Source: Larimichthys crocea
Taxonomy: Eukaryota > Chordata > Actinopteri > Sciaenidae
Direction: 5' to 3'
Assembly (NCBI RefSeq): GCF_000972845.2
Contig: NC_040011.1
Location: 25,028,379-25,092,378 of the forward strand
DNA length: 64,000 nucleotides
Part shown: piece by piece, positions 48,858 to 59,885 of the stretch
How positions within the stretch are numbered: the stretch's first letter is position 1
How the letters are laid out: the number at the start of each line of letters is the position of its first letter
Notes under the pieces: generated by a model
Databases searched by the model: none
What the model was told of the DNA's origin: nothing
Seen by the model: only the letters and a program-made list of their open reading frames with translations
Made by a program: the position numbers and the translations under genes

Positions 48858-48989
48858 CTGGCATGAGCTGCTGTCCAGTCATGCTTATCGGAGGCATCCC
48901 CAGGTTGCTCATGGCTGTTGCCCAGGCGGTGGGGTCTGACATGGGCATTGTCATGGAGTTAGACGGCATGGTCATGTTACGGTTCCCGT
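48858..48989 (-). CDS. enox2: ENOX2-like exon A (first visible; N-terminal M/P-rich segment)
   Basis: The exon follows a TCTCTTTCCAG acceptor and encodes residues 1-44 of the visible chain, beginning DGNRNMTMPSNSMTM. The stretch MSDPTAWATAMSNLGM matches the conserved N-terminal block of ENOX2 (MSDPTAWATAMNNLGM in human). It starts in phase 1, so the D codon takes its first base from an upstream exon not identified here; translation could alternatively begin at one of the internal Met codons (residues 6, 8 or 13). It ends ...QQLMP plus a G, followed by GTACCACAG, a non-consensus donor after position +3. The joined codon (G+AT = Asp) recreates the LPDFDP-type junction of human ENOX2, which supports this donor. 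No signal peptide is visible; ENOX proteins are described as lacking a conventional one. Confidence 0.88.
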
Positions 48990-49169
48990 CTGGAAAGAGA
49001 CACACAAGAGGAATGATAAAGTGAAATTTAAAATTCCCTTTTTGGGATCAATATTCAAGTACTACAAAACATGCATTTATTTAGATTGATTAAAGGAAAG
49101 TCAGAATTACATTTCAAAGGTGTCGGATCTTTGGCTTCATTTTATGACTTAATCTCTAAACTGTATTGA

Positions 49170-49915
49170 CATGAGTGCTTTGTGATCTCCAACCTCATTT
49201 CAATTCTGCATTCTGTCACAGGACAGAGAAAAGGAGAGGCCACTGTGACCCTGCATTCAGTCTAACTCTGTATCGACTTTTACAACACTGTCATTTAGAA
49301 TATATTCCTCTTCACAAGGTTGTCTGTTCAACTTCCGCTAATAGGGTCAACAGCCTGGCCCCTTGGCACTTCCTGTCTCAGTGAACTATGACTTTGGCTC
49401 AAAAGGTTGCAGCTGCTCTGACTGAAAATGCTGATATGTACAGACACAGTGCACAGACAGTCTGTACTTTTTCTACATTCAGTCTTACAAAGAATTCAGA
49501 ACATCTGGCGCAAGAACACTGGAACTAAAATACCGAGCTCATAATTATCATACTGCTAAAAGTGAAATGTTGGACTTAATGCATACTAAAAATCTGATAA
49601 TGCATACTGAAAATCTAAACTAAAAATATCAGAACTTGTTTCATTGGAAGCATTCCGCTCTACTTTAAGAAACCATTTATGGAAATCTTTTGAACAGTGA
49701 CTATGTTCTTTGTTACTGTATCTATAACTTCTGCACTTTATTTGCCTATTTACGCACACTTTAGTATTTTAATGTTTTTGTGTTAAGTTTTTGCTGCTTG
49801 TTTGTTGTTGTTGTTGTTTGTTTGTCTTGATTGTTATGACATATGCTGCTGCCTTTCTTGGCCAGGTCACCCTTGGTCCTCAATGGGTTTTTTATCTGGA
49901 TAAATAAAGATAAAA
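49170..49915 (+). mobile_element. 5'-truncated LINE 3' end
   Basis: A short terminal reading frame LVSLEAFRSTLRNHLW, then KSFEQ and a stop at about 49699, resembles the C-terminus of fish non-LTR reverse transcriptase ORFs. It is followed by a 3' UTR with CTTGGCCAGGTCACCCTTGG, TCCTCAATGGG and a terminal GGATAAATAAAGATAAAAC. Upstream reading frames are broken, so the copy is dead. The family (Rex1/L1-like) is from memory, and the left border is uncertain. Confidence 0.6.
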
Positions 49916-50109
49916 CAAAAGAAATCCTTAACTTTAATTCCCACTCATGAACTTAAGAGTAAAAGCTGTTGATCAAATTTCAAACTCAGACTCAGAAACA
50001 CTTAAATTTAAGAAAGCACCAGCACCTTCTTAAAGTTGGTTGAGATTAAATCTTGCTATAGATTGCTATAGTACTGAGACAGAGGTGCACACACATGTCT
50101 GAAAAATTG

Positions 50110-50440
50110 AACAGTACAGTCATTTTGGGGGGTGCAAGAAGGTATCTGGTTCGAACTTCGCCTGGGGCCGTTTTGTGTGAAGTTCGCATGTTCTCCCCGT
50201 GTCTATGTGGGTTCTCTCCGGGTACTCCAGCTTCCTCCCTTAGTCCAAAGACATGCAGGTTGATAGGTGTGAATGTGAGCATGAATGGTTGTTTGTCTCT
50301 AAGTATCAGCCAGTCCTTTGAAGAACTGGCGACTTGTTCAGGGTGTACACCGCCTCTTGCCCATTGCCAGCGCAGGATATCCTCCAGCCCCCTGCAATCC
50401 TGATAAGGATAAGCGCTTATGAAAAATAGATGGATGGACA
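50110..50440 (+). repeat. L2/SINE-type repeat, longer copy
   Basis: GGTTCGAACTTCGCC (B-box-like), GTTCGCATGTTCTCCCCGTG, CGGGTACTCCAGCTTCCTCC, AGTCCAAAGACATGCAGGTT, GTGTACACCGCCTCTTGCCC and a final ATAGATGGATGGACA follow the expected order. It belongs to the same family as 30860-31135. Confidence 0.8.
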
Positions 50441-51197
50441 TTTTTGAGTTGAAAATTTGACAGGATATTACAACACTTTCTAAGTTCTTTTTTTTCATTT
50501 ATTATGGGTGCCAAAAACATAAATAAAACTGGCATTGCCTTTATTTGTGATCACTTTCCAAACATCTTCATTGCCTGCATTAATCATGTGATGACGTGAG
50601 AGCTGCTTTTAAAATTTACTCCTACACTTTACTTTGAGCAGAAGAACATTTCTGGATAAATGTATGTTATTCCTCACACACATGCCCATTTACATCAGGT
50701 CTATTTGATTACAAATTCAAGTTCAACTTGACACACAAGACTCAAAGGCATGAAGCAGTATACATATCACATTACCTCACAACAAAGTACAAATCCATCA
50801 TTATTTCTCAAGGCATAAAAGCACTGTAAATTCTCCTACCTACCACTACAAATGAACATTTCAGCCACACAAAACCTCAGGCTCGTGGTTCTTTGCCGAG
50901 TCCTAAGTCTTGCATAGAAAAGCAAACATATTGAGATCCCTATAGAGAAAAAGCCTGCAGTAAAGTCAACAGGAACACATCATACATCCACCAGCAGTTC
51001 GTTCTCCTCATCTGGAGTTCATTTCACAGCTCTAAGTCTTCTTATAACATTTGGAGGTGTTGTTCTCACTGGCAGACCTGTAAATCACTGAGCGACAGCA
51101 GCTGCTGGTTGAGCTACAAGCCTGTCCTCTTCTCTAAGTTTAACTGTAGTAATAAAAACTAGCACTGAACAACACTGGGATTTTACACCTCAAAAAG

Positions 51198-51228
51198 TTT
51201 TTTTTTCTTTCTTTTTTTTTTTTTTTTC
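51198..51228 (+). repeat. T-rich tract
   Basis: This is a near-pure poly(T) run with two C interruptions, followed by CCAAATGCC. Confidence 0.95.
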
Positions 51229-51315
51229 CAAATGCCAGATTTACAGTGCTCACAATGTGTGTGTGTGTGTAGCTTGCAGTTGTCTGTATACATATCAACA
51301 CACTGGGCTAAGCAA

Positions 51316-51395
51316 AAGCAGCACAAGAAGCTTCTAGGTGATGTTCTGTCAGTGGGATATGACAGAGCATCACCTAGAAGCTTCTTGTGCTGCTT
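51316..51395. repeat. 36-bp-arm near-perfect hairpin
   Basis: The left arm starts AAGCAGCACAAGAAGCTTCT (51316-51351). The right arm (51360-51395) is its reverse complement with a single difference, and the loop is 8 nt (GTGGGATA). In plus-strand RNA the difference makes a G:U pair; in minus-strand RNA it would be an A:C mismatch. No known microRNA was recognised by eye. Confidence 0.9.
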
Positions 51396-52556
51396 CTCCT
51401 AAAATATACTGGAGAGATGTTTACAAATAAAACAAGATATTTTCCATATGACTGTAAATATGACATACTGTAGCATATACAGCATAATTAAGGCATTTCA
51501 ACCAAGACATTTCATATAGCACGATTTCATGATTTAGATTTAATTGTAAGAATTAAGGCTGTGCTATTTTGCACACATGCTTTGACAAAGGTGAAACCAT
51601 CCTGCCAATGTGCTTGTCATATAGCAATGCTTCTAGCCTAGCCTTTCATCCTGCTAATTATTCTTTTAAAAAATTCCACCAACACAACAACAGCACCCTA
51701 CTCAGAACCATTCATTAAAAGTTGTCTGTATGTTGCTATGGTGAGGTACGATAACACATTCACTGTTGTGGCGTTGCTATGTTAATGCTCTTGACAAGAG
51801 CTTCACAGGTCTGTTAACTGCTTACAACCCCATTAGCTGTTCTGCTGACTGGGTGTCAGCACACTCAGAGGAGAGATAATACAGTTGGAGGAGATGTCGG
51901 CGCAAAATAATGGTTTACTACACATCCATGGTCATTTTACTGCAGGTTTACAACACAAGGTGTGATAAGAGAATATATATATGAAATAATAACAACAGCC
52001 CACTGTCCTGCTGGCAGTACAATGCTGATTTGGACTAGAAAAGAGGTCAGAAATTGGCCCAGTTGGGTATGTGCCCAGAAATAGTTTCTTGACTACTATT
52101 TCTCACCCAGTGACGCTATTATCTTTCCACTGCGATCATCCCACTCTCTGCTTTCTTACGTCTTTTTAATAAATCGTATTGTGTGCCAGCTCAGCGTTAG
52201 TCACAGCGTGGTGTGCATTTGTGGGGGCTGCTACTTTGAATTAAAAAGCAAGGAAAAGCATCAGATTAGATTAAAATGATGAATCAGTCTTCACGAGTTT
52301 TGTACCATTTGTCAGCAATAAGGTCTGGCTCAGCTTCCAAAGGCATCAACAGTCGTCACATACAGTACACATGCCAATAATGGCCGCAAATGCAGCCAAA
52401 TGTAGTGATTGTAAACTAGTTGACAACTATGTTCAGTCATGAATGTGTCAAAAAGATGACTATCAACGCTTGGTTTGTAATAGCAATCAGACAAGTTGTT
52501 CTCCACTACCTATTAAACTATTAATTCTTCATTCATTGTTTACATTACAGGACTCT

Positions 52557-52868
52557 TTCCATTTATAGGATTTAGTGGCATCTAGTGTAAGTGCTGATTA
52601 CAATCCCTTGTTTCATCATCTAGATCCAGTGTTTGGTTTGTCTGTTCGGGACTAATGTAGAAACAAGTATACAAGTATACTTAACTTACGTTATCACTAT
52701 AAAAGAGGATATATATTTTTAGTTATATAGCCTCATTCTAAGGTAACAAAAACATTTTTCTTAATTTCAGGTGATTATACACTAACAAAAACATATGTGT
52801 ACATATTACAGTATATTCAATTTCTACCATAAAAAGAGGCCCTTAAATTTTACACATTGGACTTTTAA
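52557..52868. mobile_element. MITE-like element, family M1 copy 3
   Basis: The left end ATTTATAGGATTTAGTGGCA (then TCTAGTG) and the right end CTTAAATTTTACACATTGGA (then CTTTTAA) are the inverted termini of the family seen at 13421 and 28267. The interior is AT-rich and unlike copy 1. Confidence 0.6.
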
Positions 52869-54331
52869 TGACATACTGATGAAACTTCATTAAAAAAATC
52901 TATTTGCCGCGAGACATGATGGAAACTTGTCCAGGGTCATTTGAGTTTACACCAGTCTGCCCCAATGTATAATTCCAGCCAATTAAATCAACACAAGTCA
53001 ATTAATGTTGTATGGGCAGCCTCAGAGAATATATATACTGCAAGCCCTCTTCAATGAAATGCGCATTTGTTTTCAAAGATGGTCGACTCTCAGTATCTTC
53101 CTCACATGGTGGCACTATAATTTGTTTTCCTCATTGTATAATGGGTCATTCCCATTCCCAAAAAACAGGCATCTAAACTTTGAAAATGCTGCAAACTATT
53201 TTTAATATTAGACCAGCACAACCATCTCTAAAAGGGTTTATCTGAATCTATTTGATGTTATTTGATCTGCCCGATATTTACTTTTTATTTCATCATGCTC
53301 ATATCCCGCTCACATCATCTGTCAGAAACAATACTGTAAGGAACCCTAGTAATGTGCAAAACCACCCAAAAGAGCCACTGTCACAGTTGAAAGTCCTTAC
53401 TTTCAAGCTGCAGAGTCAAAGGGAGATTATAATAACAGGGTCAAGGTTACAGCAAAGTCTGATACCTACTGCTGATGAGTCAAAATGCACAAGTGAGAGG
53501 AATCTGAGTGATTAGTCTCAGCTGGTTGCCACTGGTTGAATTAGGTTTGTCCAATGGCCAATTCAACATCTGGTACCATGCTGTTCCACACAATTATTTC
53601 AGTGAGTCATTTCTGTATTGAATTGTAACTCAGACACGGAACAAGTCATTAGGAGCTAAAATGATGTTATATTAATTAAACTCAGTTGGTGTAACACAAT
53701 AGCCGACGGACTCTAGATACCACTTTAAAATATAGGAATTCAACATCACCCTTTGACTTTTACACATAACTGTTTGTCCTTATGGACAATGGCTTATATG
53801 ACATGATTCTGCTTATGCAAAATGTTTTGGAATAAACACAAACCAATCTCATTTCAGCCATTTGTTTTCCAGTTTTTTCTACGTTAATACTGAACATACT
53901 GATACGCAATACTTACCATCAGCATTTCTCTGTTTTCCATACAATATCTGCTTATGGAAACTAACTACTAGCAACATTTTCTGTATGGTAAATATGATGA
54001 TGATAGACCCTGCAGATATTAGCTTAGCACAAGAATAGGGGAAAACAGAGATAAAAAGAAAAGTAAATAACTACAAGAGAACTCAAAGAATGCAGACTGC
54101 AGCCATGGTTAATAGTCCAGTCATCTATGATTATGCAAATCTGCAATAATCTGTGTATGTGTCCAACGATTCAGGCTGAAGTTCAATGGCTTCTTGGCCC
54201 ACCCTTTGACCAGGTATGATAAAAAAATAAATAAAAAAATATATAAAAATCAGGGCACTACCAACAAACAGCACAGAAAACATAACCTCCTTGGCAGAGG
54301 TAATAAAAGACTTTTCAGAGGTTGCTCTGCT

Positions 54332-54346
54332 GGTTGCCTAGCAACC
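54332..54346. promoter_or_regulatory. RFX-type X-box motif
   Basis: GGTTGCCTAGCAACC is a 15-bp near-palindrome fitting the RFX consensus GTNRCC-N-RGYAAC. Activity is unknown. It lies in repeat-rich DNA 5.3 kb upstream of exon A. Confidence 0.4.
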
Positions 54347-54439
54347 TTGTAGCGACCACAAGACCTGTCATCCAGCTATGACTCAAGGAAATCAGTTTGT
54401 CAGAACAACAAATTGTTCCAACACGCCTTACCCTCACTT

Positions 54440-54485
54440 TATGCTAAGCTAATTTGCTGCTGGCTGTGGCTTCATATTAACCAGT
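54440..54485 (-). repeat. Percomorph repeat family B fragment
   Basis: TTATGCTAAGCTAATTTGCT followed by GCTGGCTGTGGCTTCATATT matches the reverse-oriented core. An opposite fragment (ATATTAGCTTAGCACAAG) lies at about 54017. Confidence 0.55.
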
Positions 54486-56049
54486 TTAACCTCTTGGTTA
54501 CAGGGAAACTCGACTGATTTTACAAATCAAGGTCAGTCTACAGGTCTTTGCTAGTACCATGGAAAAGTACTTTGTGATTCCAGAGGGACTGCTGTGAAAT
54601 CTGATAAACCGCACAAAGCTAAATGAGCTGCATTGTGGCAAGAAACACCTCTACCTCAGGTGTGAAGAAGTCATACTGTTGCAGGAGGATCAGAGCAGAG
54701 TTCAAACTAACTGACAAAGAAAAGTAAAAAAATAAAAATAAAAAGATGTGAGTGGTGTACATGGGAAGACAGACATCTATGATTGAAAGGGGAACTTTGC
54801 CCTCATGCTTGAGAGGTGTCTGATCAGTCATAAGCAGAACTGATATGAATCCATTCTGTAGTCAAGCGTGTGGGTGTGGTTGTGTGTGCGTAAGGTCAGA
54901 AACGCACATGCATGAGCAGTGGAAAATTACTGAGAGCAAAATTATCAACAACAAAAGGTACAATAAGTACATACGCATATAAGAATAAAATATATAATAG
55001 AATAGAAGATAGTGTGCCTGACTAAATGAAGTCTTTTTCTTCGCTGTGCCAAAGAACGACTGAAGTATGACTTCTTCACAGCAACTCAATAGTTTATCTC
55101 CAAAACTGATCACGAAGACGGATGCATTGGAAAAAAGCAGCTAAAAGCACAGAGCATGTTTTCAGTATTTGTCACACATCTAATGATGAACGAGACACTG
55201 TCCCTGTCCCTGCAGTGCCAAATTTCTTTTGAAATTTAATTAGCCGGATTCATATTCCTCAGTGCATGTCATTTTCTTTGTGCTTTTTATGACTTACGTT
55301 TCCTGCTGTGTCAGAAATTGTAAAATGTCTACTCATGGCTTAGTCTAATTCTTTCTTCCCTTTATTGATTGATATTGCGAGCATGTTTATCAGAATTTCA
55401 GCCTACTCTCACCATTACATGGTAAATATAGTTTTGATAATAAACCAAGTGAGAAATTATAAGTAAGAAATTCAAATTGTTCTCTTCACACTGTTTTTTG
55501 GGGGGTCTAATAAGTCAATTTGTGGTTTGCCTTAGGGGGTAGTAAAATTTCCTAAAGAATATTACATTTGATTTCAGATCATGAAATTTAATTTAGAGCC
55601 AGAGTGTACCCACTGCTATACAGTATTTTCTGTCAATTTGGTCTGAACCCCACAGCCAATTTCTTTGAATCCACTCACATTCTCTTTGCACTGTGGTAGC
55701 CAGCAGCCAGTGGAAGCTGCATTTATTATTTAACATAGAGTTAAAGCAACAGGAAAGAACATTCAGATACAGCAGTCCTTTATTTTCTTTTATTTTGCGT
55801 CCGCATGCTCACAGTTAAGTGTTTGAGCACTTTCCCTGACCAAGGCTAAAATAAATACAAAAAAAAAAAAAAAGATAGAATGTGGTTAAATGAAGCTGCA
55901 GCCCACAGTTAAACTCTTAAAAATGGTTCTTTTATGTGTTGGCCTTACTTGTGATTGGCAGATTTAATAAGACAAATTAATGCAGGATCATGGCTTTTAA
56001 CAAGGTTCTCTCAGATATTTTGCACATGTAGGTTATTATGTCACGTTTT

Positions 56050-56390
56050 GTTATGTATTAATAATTGATATTGACAGACTTTTGGTCCCTCTGAAGGGAC
56101 TCTGTCTGGTTAAACTGAATTTGTCGATGGGAAGTTGATTCCCCCGTGCCCCAGAGTCATGAGCTCGTGAACTCTGAGGATTGATTTCAGACCATGACTT
56201 AACTGATCTCCTGGACTCTGCTGATTGGCCTTTAGCTCCACTAAACGCTCCCTCAGGGGGGGTGGGGCTGATGGGAAATGAAGCCATTTTAGGGCTTATT
56301 GGCAGTAAACCTCCGAGCCGAGAGAAAAGGCCAAGAGCATTTCGTTCACAACAAGCTTTCAATAGCAAACCACTATCCTAAACAGAGACA
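56050..56390 (-). promoter_or_regulatory. GC-richer block; possible promoter or conserved element
   Basis: Unlike its AT-rich surroundings, this block holds on the minus strand GGCCAATCAGCAG (CCAAT box), GCCAATAAGCCC, AAAATGGC, CCCCACCCCCCC and TTTCCCATCAGCCCC. Both strands stay open for 66 and 105 codons without similarity to any protein I know. An alternative promoter or leader exon of the ENOX2-like gene is one possibility, but nothing proves transcription. Confidence 0.25.
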
Positions 56391-58368
56391 TGGAGAAGAA
56401 GGGAGAAGTTGGACTGAGATAAGAATAGAGAAGGAATGGAAAAGACATGGAACTGAAAAGTAAAATAAATACAAAATAGAAAGCAATATTTGTCTTTGCT
56501 ATCTATTTGAATTTACGTGTAATAATGTATTACCTTAATAAATATGAAAATAATAAGACAATTTTCATACAGGGAACAAACTGTCACATCATTTATCATA
56601 TACTTACTTTAAAAGAAAAACTATTGGTGAGCTTATTCATTTGTGAGTGGGGGAAGCACTTTATTAAGTATTACAGTAGTTAATTTAGGTATTATAGTCA
56701 CATATGATCATTTACATAGAGAGAGAAACCTCACAGTTCAAGGTATGCAAGACTGCCTTCTAGTAGTGGATGGTTTTTGACCTTACCGTATGTGTGTGTC
56801 TTTATACATCCTCCTCACCTACATACAACACATCAGCATAACCCGGCAAGTGAACATCAGCATAAAAATTTCGATCTGGAACATGAGTGGAGTGCGTCTA
56901 TATGTCACACCAATCTCATGAAGTCGCTTTTACAGTAGGTAGGTAAGTAAGTTAAATGTATTCACACTTTCACAGACACAAATCACAAAGTGATTTACAA
57001 GAGCCATATACAACGTTATACAACACAATACACAATAAAAATAGGTTACCAAATGCCTGTGTAAACATATATGTCTTTAGATGGACCTTTGAAATCCACA
57101 GAATCAGCAGATCACGAGAGTGCAAGCAGAACATTCAATAGTACAGCAAGAAAATTCAAGTAGCCAGTCAGTTTTGCAAATTGTTGATCGTCAGTCTTTC
57201 TCCTTCTAACCCAGGGGTTTTAGTGGCAATTAACATTTTGTAATACCATGAATTTTCCCAGACATCTCAACAGGTGCATATTACTGCATCTAGACATACA
57301 CACATACAGACAGGTCTTACACATAAGGACATTGATAATATCCATGTCAATCAAACACTCAACTTTCTTCCTTGGTACAAAAATGTAAAGATATAAAAAC
57401 ATTGTTAACATTTTATATCTTTCCTGATCCACTGTTTTCATCTGTTACTTACACTACAGTAAAACAAGTGGTTAGAGTTGTGTTTGCGCAAGACCAACAT
57501 TTTATCTTTTTATAAGGCTCCGCAAAAAACAACAGCGAACTGAAAGATTTTTTTGGAAGCTATGTCAGGATCTCAGCATGTAAACACTGCTCCAAGTGTT
57601 TTCTACCTGTAATAATCTATTGAATGCAGGTAGCATGGCAACCGACGGACATGCACATATAAAACAAAGATTGCATCTGGTGGCATATCTACAGAGAAGC
57701 AAATCCTCACATTGATGAGACTGGGACCAGCTTGCTCTCAGGACTCTCAGACTCTGTTATATTGGCAGTGGCCAATATGTAAGAATACATAACAATAAGT
57801 TAGCGATCACATCAAACCTCTAAATCGATATCAAAACCAAACATCACAGTATATACAGTACATGAAACCAGCTAAATCAGGGCACAGTATACTCTGCAGA
57901 GTGATGAAGGCCTGCTAGATTCTATAGTTAATCTGCACAAATAAGACACAAATAAGATTAGGTCAAATAGTAATGCATGAGCATGAAATAAAATGCCAGC
58001 ATGCCAGGTTGTCTTCAAGGAAACAAGTCCTCATACGCATGGGCACAATCATTTCTCAGTACAATTAGGGCATCAAATGTGAGGGTCACGTATCAAACCT
58101 GACCTACTTAACCCTTTGATTTAAAGTGCGTGAAGTTTATTAAACTGCCCACCACACTTATGATGGCAACAATAGCATGCATGCTGGTGTCTTTGTTAAA
58201 GTGAATTAGTGAAGAATCATACATGAATCATACATCAATATTAGCATGATTTTATGCACGATGAAGATATAGAAAAATAGAAATTTTCCCAGATTAGGTT
58301 TTCAGGGGAGCTAATTTCTTATTAAGAGGAGCCAAGCTCTTACTAAACCTCTATCTCTGCCCAAGCCA

Positions 58369-58404
58369 AGATATTGCTTATAATGTTTGTTATAAGCAAT
58401 ATCT
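58369..58404. repeat. Perfect 15-bp inverted repeat
   Basis: AGATATTGCTTATAA (58369-58383), loop TGTTTG, then TTATAAGCAATATCT (58390-58404). It is AT-rich and of unknown role. Confidence 0.9.
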
Positions 58405-59832
58405 CTCTCTAAATAAGAGTTATTAAAATAGCAGACATACAAGGAGGAAAAAGCATTGCTATGGTTTTTGGATTGTTTTTTTAAAAACCTCCACTTTTGT
58501 GGTTGTAAACAACCTTCCTTTAAAGCTCATTTTTAGATGAGTGGAACACAAATTCTCTAAGATAATAGAAACAGGAAGAGAAAAGCCTGGGTGCTCCTAC
58601 ATCCATATAAATGTCCGCCTGCTCTGCACTTCAAACAATCAGCAGTGCATTATGTGGTTTGAGATGGACATGATTGATTGATCCTTTCTCCTTCTACCCT
58701 TGAGGGTCTGCTGCCAGCAAATGTGTCTTCATCCCTTACAATTAATCTAATCAGCCTTAATAAAAGGACCCATTACTGAGGCAGCAGCATCGACAGGCAG
58801 GAGGAGAAATGATGAATAATCAAACACAGGAAAATACTGATTGGTGATCCGGACAACCTTCACCGCTGCTACATCACTGGCCAGGCTTATCAGTTTTCTG
58901 TCCAAGTGGACGGTAAGCCTGTAAACCAGCGAGTTTTATCTTAATCACCCACAACTAGCTAGTGGTTCAGAAAAGTATTTATACGTAGACGGAAATACCA
59001 CACTTTCTCAACATAGAGCACATAAAAAATATTTGACATCTCTTTTTTTTTTCCAAAAAAGGCAATATTGACTCACCAATGAATTTCCAGCACTGCTTTA
59101 AAGCACTAAAATTGCCATGGTTGACAGTGTTTATTTTCACTTTACTTCATTGCTGGCTTAGATAAGCAAAACATAACTTCAGGCAGTGAACGCTGGGAAC
59201 AGGGAATTCTGATGTGTTCTTTCTCTGTTTTGTCTTTGATGAGTTACACCACTCAGGCAAATACAGTAGCATGTCAGTAAGTTTTTTTATTTTTTATTCT
59301 GAATGTATTATAAAAAATAAAAAAAAAATGAGAGTGGAGACACCACCTACGACTTAGAGTCGAGAGTTAAACTGTAAATATGCCACAGTCACAAATTACT
59401 TTTATTTAAATAAACAGAGAAAACAAGAAAGGAATTGAAGAACCTGTAAGCATCTGTGTTTTGGGACTGACTTCAGGTTATGACTTTTTCATATTTTTTC
59501 ACTGCTAGAAATCATTTTTCTTGTTTTCCAGCATGCCTCTGGTCCAGCTTGTGTCAGTCTCTGTATTCCCAATACAGCATGCTCATGGTGTATAACCACC
59601 AGAAATACACAGGACTGCATGTGGACAGTGCTGCAGTGAGGATGATAACATGCTACATAGAGAATTTGTTAGAGCTGGCATAAAACATGTCTGGGGCAGC
59701 AGGAGCCTGGAGATTAGAGAAGTGGGCTTGTGACCAAAAAACATTTCTTTGAATTTCCAGGTCAACAGGGAAAAATGTGGGAGTTGAGCTCAATGCCTCA
59801 CACTCTCACCTCCTTCAAATACCATCGATTAG

Positions 59833-59885
59833 ACCTTGATGAAGGAACTTAATCACCAGCTGCTGCAGTGGAGCTGCTTCAGGCC
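59833..59885 (+). repeat. Possible L2/SINE head fragment
   Basis: GATGAAGGAACTTAATCACC followed by AGCTGCTGCAGTGGAGCTGC resembles the AAGGCACTTAACCCCNAATTGCTCC block of a fish repeat. Tentative. Confidence 0.3.

Larger units (their letters stand above)
559..48989 (-). other. enox2: ENOX2-like gene, partial (7 internal coding exons)
   Basis: This span covers the visible part of an ecto-NOX disulfide-thiol exchanger gene. Family knowledge: ENOX proteins are cell-surface, growth-related proteins reported to alternate hydroquinone/NADH oxidation with protein disulfide-thiol interchange; they carry an RRM-like domain and coiled coils. Seven exons with AG/GT borders join in frame (132+156+207+234+213+107+121 nt = 390 codons) and align along the remembered human ENOX2 without gaps at any junction. 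Residues favour ENOX2 over ENOX1: DLYEWEC rather than DFYEWEC, HYSEHECS rather than HYSEHEAA, and EEIRNIHN rather than EELRNAQS. Introns from 5' to 3' are about 16.1, 10.6, 3.8, 3.5, 8.5 and 4.8 kb. Both ends are open: the first visible codon is split from an upstream exon, and the C-terminal third (in human, a further coiled coil and the conserved C-terminal region) lies beyond position 1. Confidence 0.9.

Noticed and set aside
50140..50165. GGTTCGAACTTCGCC as a tRNA B-box
   Set aside because: It belongs to an L2/SINE-type repeat; no cloverleaf can be drawn around it.
56051..56381. Overlapping open frames of 105 and 66 codons on opposite strands
   Set aside because: No recognisable domain, no splice-consistent link to the gene, and base composition alone explains the lack of stops; kept only as a possible regulatory block.
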